Source of the DNA: PFJX01 sp031426735
GTDB lineage: Bacteria; Pseudomonadota; Gammaproteobacteria; Burkholderiales; Thiobacillaceae
Assembly (NCBI GenBank): GCA_031426735.1
Contig: JASJPK010000072.1
Location: 1-15,796 of the forward strand
Reading direction: 5' to 3'
DNA length: 15,796 nucleotides
The notes below the pieces were generated by a model that saw only the letters and a program-made list of their open reading frames with translations, searched no databases and was not told where the DNA came from. Below are positions 14,051 through 15,796 of the stretch, piece after piece (within the stretch, counting starts at the first letter, position 1; every line of letters starts with the position of its first letter). The position numbers and the translations under genes are program-made.

Positions 14051-14924
14051 ACAGACTCGCTTCCCCTTCCGGTCGGGTCTTGAACCGTTTGTGCACCCAG
14101 AAATATTGTTCCGGCATCTCGCGGATGCGGTCTTCCAGAAATGCGTTCATTCGGCGCGTATCCGCCTCGACGTCATCGCTCGGGAAATTCTCCCAGGCCG
14201 GATAGAAGCGCGCCACATAGCCGCTCTTTTCCTGGCGCGTGATGCACGGCACGACGACCGCGCCGGTGACCCGGGCGACGCGCGACAGGCCGGTGACGGT
14301 GGCTGCGGGCGTGCCGAACAAGGGCACGAACAGCGCGTCCTTGCGACCGAAATCGAGGTCCGGCGGGTAATAGAACGGCAGGCCTTTCTTGACCGCGCGC
14401 AGCACCGGCTTGATGCCGTCCTGGCGCTGGTAGATTTCCGAATGCTTGCCGTCGCGGCCGAAGCGGCTGCGCGCCTGGAACGCGAGGCGGTGGATGTACG
14501 GATTCTTGATGTGCGCGTTGAGGGTGACGACCGGCGCGAACTCGCTGGTGACGCGAACGCCGCCGATGGTGACGCCGACGAAATGCGGCGCGAACAGGAT
14601 CAGCGGTTTGCCCAGATGCGGCGAAATATGTTGCATGCCCTCGAACCGGGTGAGGCCATCGACCTCGCCGCGACTGCCCCACCAGGATATGGTTTCCTGC
14701 AGGCTGGCGCGGCCGAGCGCGCGGAAATGCCGGCGCAACAACCGATCGCGCGCGGCGTCGTCCAGTTCGGGAAAGCACAGGCGCAGATTGGTCGCCGCGA
14801 TGCGACGCCGCTCCGCCGCCAGGAAATAGAGCAGGCCGCCCAGCCATTCGCCGAGGACACCAAGCCCACGCGCCGGCAACAGACGCCAGAACAGCCAAAG
14901 CAGTGCGATACCCAGTTGTCTCAT
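14043..14924 (-). CDS. LpxL/HtrB-family acyltransferase, catalytic acid replaced
   Basis: This 293-residue inner-membrane acyltransferase is of the lipid A biosynthesis family that adds a secondary acyl chain to Kdo-lipid A on the cytosolic face. An N-terminal hydrophobic anchor (5-36) leads to NLRLCFPEL (46-54), a family element. The catalytic motif H-x4-D/E reads His114-Phe-Val-Gly-Val-Thr119, so the expected acid is Thr. Other blocks, such as FYYPPDLDFGRKDALFVPLFG (20+ residues, about 190-211), MPEQYFWVHKRFK near the C-terminus, and ATVTGLSRVA, look intact. The ATG at 14924 overlaps the stop of lpxL1 by four bases (ATGA). A paralogue with this change could be inactive, use another residue, or have a different role. 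Family assignment is firm; activity is doubtful. Confidence 0.92.
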   Translation of the reverse strand: MRQLGIALLWLFWRLLPARGLGVLGEWLGGLLYFLAAERRRIAATNLRLCFPELDDAARDRLLRRHFRALGRASLQETISWWGSRGEVDGLTRFEGMQHISPHLGKPLILFAPHFVGVTIGGVRVTSEFAPVVTLNAHIKNPYIHRLAFQARSRFGRDGKHSEIYQRQDGIKPVLRAVKKGLPFYYPPDLDFGRKDALFVPLFGTPAATVTGLSRVARVTGAVVVPCITRQEKSGYVARFYPAWENFPSDDVEADTRRMNAFLEDRIREMPEQYFWVHKRFKTRPEGEASLYG

Positions 14925-15769
14925 TGCGGCGGCCCCGCCGGCGCATTTTCGCCGGCATAGACCCGATGCAAGCGATAACTCCACAGATATTGCTCGGGCA
15001 GCCGGCGCACGGATTTCTCCAGGGCTTGATTGACGATACGCATGGCGGCCTCGGTGTCCGCCGGCAGGTCCGGCAACGGCTCGATGACCAGACGATAACC
15101 GCGTCCCCAACTGAGCCGCTTGCAGTAGAACAGCAACGGTTTCGCGCCGGAAGCAGCGGCGAGCCGATACAGCAGCGTCGGCATGTAAGCCCAGCGCCCG
15201 AACAGCGGCGCCCAGGCGCCCTCGCCCTTGTTGGCCTTCTGATCCGGCAACACCCAGGCCGCTTCGTTGCGTTTCAGCGCCGAGAGCAAAGCGCGCACGC
15301 CACCAAGATTCGGTTCGACCATCTTTGCCTGACCCCGGTTGCGGCCGCTCTGCATCATTTCGTGCGCCCAGTCCTGGCGCGGGCGACGGTACAGCGCGGT
15401 AATCGGCAGGCGGGCAGCGAGATACAGCCCGGCCAACTCCAGACAGCCCAGATGCGGTCCCAGCACGATCAAGCCCTTGCCCGCCGCGCGCGCGGCTTCG
15501 ACATGTTCCCAGCCGCGCACCTCGCGCACCCAGCCGGTCACTTCGGCGAGCGGACGTAGCCAGATGGGAACCAGTTCGGTCATGCCTTTGCCTAATTCAA
15601 TTGCTGTCTTGATCAAGCGCATGGCCGAATAAAATCCGGCTTGGTGCAAATTTTCCGCAATGCCGTGCCGATGGCGCGGACGCAGCAGACTCAACAGGCC
15701 CAACAGTGCGCCGAGCAAATGCACCAACGGCAAGGGTAGCCGCGCGAACAGGCGGAAAAATAAAATCAA
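14921..15769 (-). CDS. lpxL: LpxL/HtrB-family lipid A acyltransferase
   Basis: This 282-residue inner-membrane lipid A late acyltransferase transfers a fatty acyl group from acyl-ACP to a lipid A precursor. Its catalytic motif is intact: GPHLGCLE, with His106 and Glu111. An N-terminal hydrophobic segment (about 3-30), NLHQAGF (40-46), the DQKANKGEG block and the C-terminal RLPEQYLWSYRLHR complete the family pattern. The start shown is a TTG at 15769. The frame stays open to the end of the window, with only AGG at about 12 bases upstream, so a start beyond base 15796 cannot be excluded. It is the first gene visible in the chain that continues with a diverged paralogue. In related bacteria metK often lies next, outside this window. 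Confidence 0.9.
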   Translation of the reverse strand: MILFFRLFARLPLPLVHLLGALLGLLSLLRPRHRHGIAENLHQAGFYSAMRLIKTAIELGKGMTELVPIWLRPLAEVTGWVREVRGWEHVEAARAAGKGLIVLGPHLGCLELAGLYLAARLPITALYRRPRQDWAHEMMQSGRNRGQAKMVEPNLGGVRALLSALKRNEAAWVLPDQKANKGEGAWAPLFGRWAYMPTLLYRLAAASGAKPLLFYCKRLSWGRGYRLVIEPLPDLPADTEAAMRIVNQALEKSVRRLPEQYLWSYRLHRVYAGENAPAGPPQ

Positions 15770-15796
15770 GAGAGGTTTGACCTGAAAGAACGTGGA

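Noticed and set aside
1..15796. SAM or SAH riboswitch, tRNA, CRISPR, transposase or phage genes
   Set aside because: I looked for these because ahcY (often under an SAH riboswitch) is present, but its 5' end is outside the window and none of the other features was recognisable.

Overview
The window reads as a chromosomal segment of a GC-rich betaproteobacterium (Nitrosomonadales/Rhodocyclales-like). This placement is an inference. It rests on the adjacency of ahcY, xerC, a DUF484 gene, dapF and two lipid A acyltransferase genes, which I recall as a betaproteobacterial neighbourhood near metK, and on the style of the proteins. No rRNA, tRNA, CRISPR array, transposase, phage gene or plasmid gene was seen. 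Most genes are conserved and intact.

Layout from left to right. (1) 1-426 is the 3' end of ahcY (+), closed by a strong intrinsic terminator. (2) 553-3065 is a minus-strand group, dapF > DUF484 > xerC. A split palindromic repeat between DUF484 and xerC supplies the xerC ribosome-binding site. (3) 3142-6192 is a second minus-strand group, dsbB > DsbA-like thioredoxin > DUF454 membrane protein > nhaD. It pairs periplasmic disulfide chemistry with a Na+/H+ antiporter. (4) 6520-10194 is the only plus-strand group after ahcY. It holds a secreted PhnD-like binding protein followed directly by a 929-residue membrane PAS-PAS-GGDEF-EAL protein, and looks like a two-part periplasmic-ligand to c-di-GMP sensor. 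(5) 10205-10260 is a near-perfect 56-base palindrome between the convergent ends of the EAL and plsC genes. (6) 10260-15769 is a long minus-strand chain: lpxL-type gene 1 > lpxL-type gene 2 > GNAT > CoA-binding protein > unknown 160-residue membrane-anchored protein > ynbA-like > ynbB-like > (229-base gap with an inverted pair of CCCCCTTT-type repeats) > plsC-like acyltransferase. From lpxL1 to ynbB every junction is an overlap or a gap of 10 bases.

How the genes work together. The right-hand chain is mainly about acyl chains and lipids: lipid A late acylation, then an acyltransferase, a CDP-diglyceride synthase-like enzyme and a CDP-alcohol phosphatidyltransferase-like enzyme. Together the last three could form a complete accessory route from lysophosphatidate to a phospholipid with an unknown head group. 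The plus-strand pair probably tunes c-di-GMP, mainly by breakdown, because the EAL residues are complete while the GGDEF motif is altered (GSDEF).

The points most worth a second look are the PhnD/GGDEF-EAL pair, the ynbA-ynbB-plsC module with its Asn-substituted catalytic motif, the second lipid A acyltransferase that lacks the catalytic acid, and the palindromic repeats sitting at functional gene boundaries.
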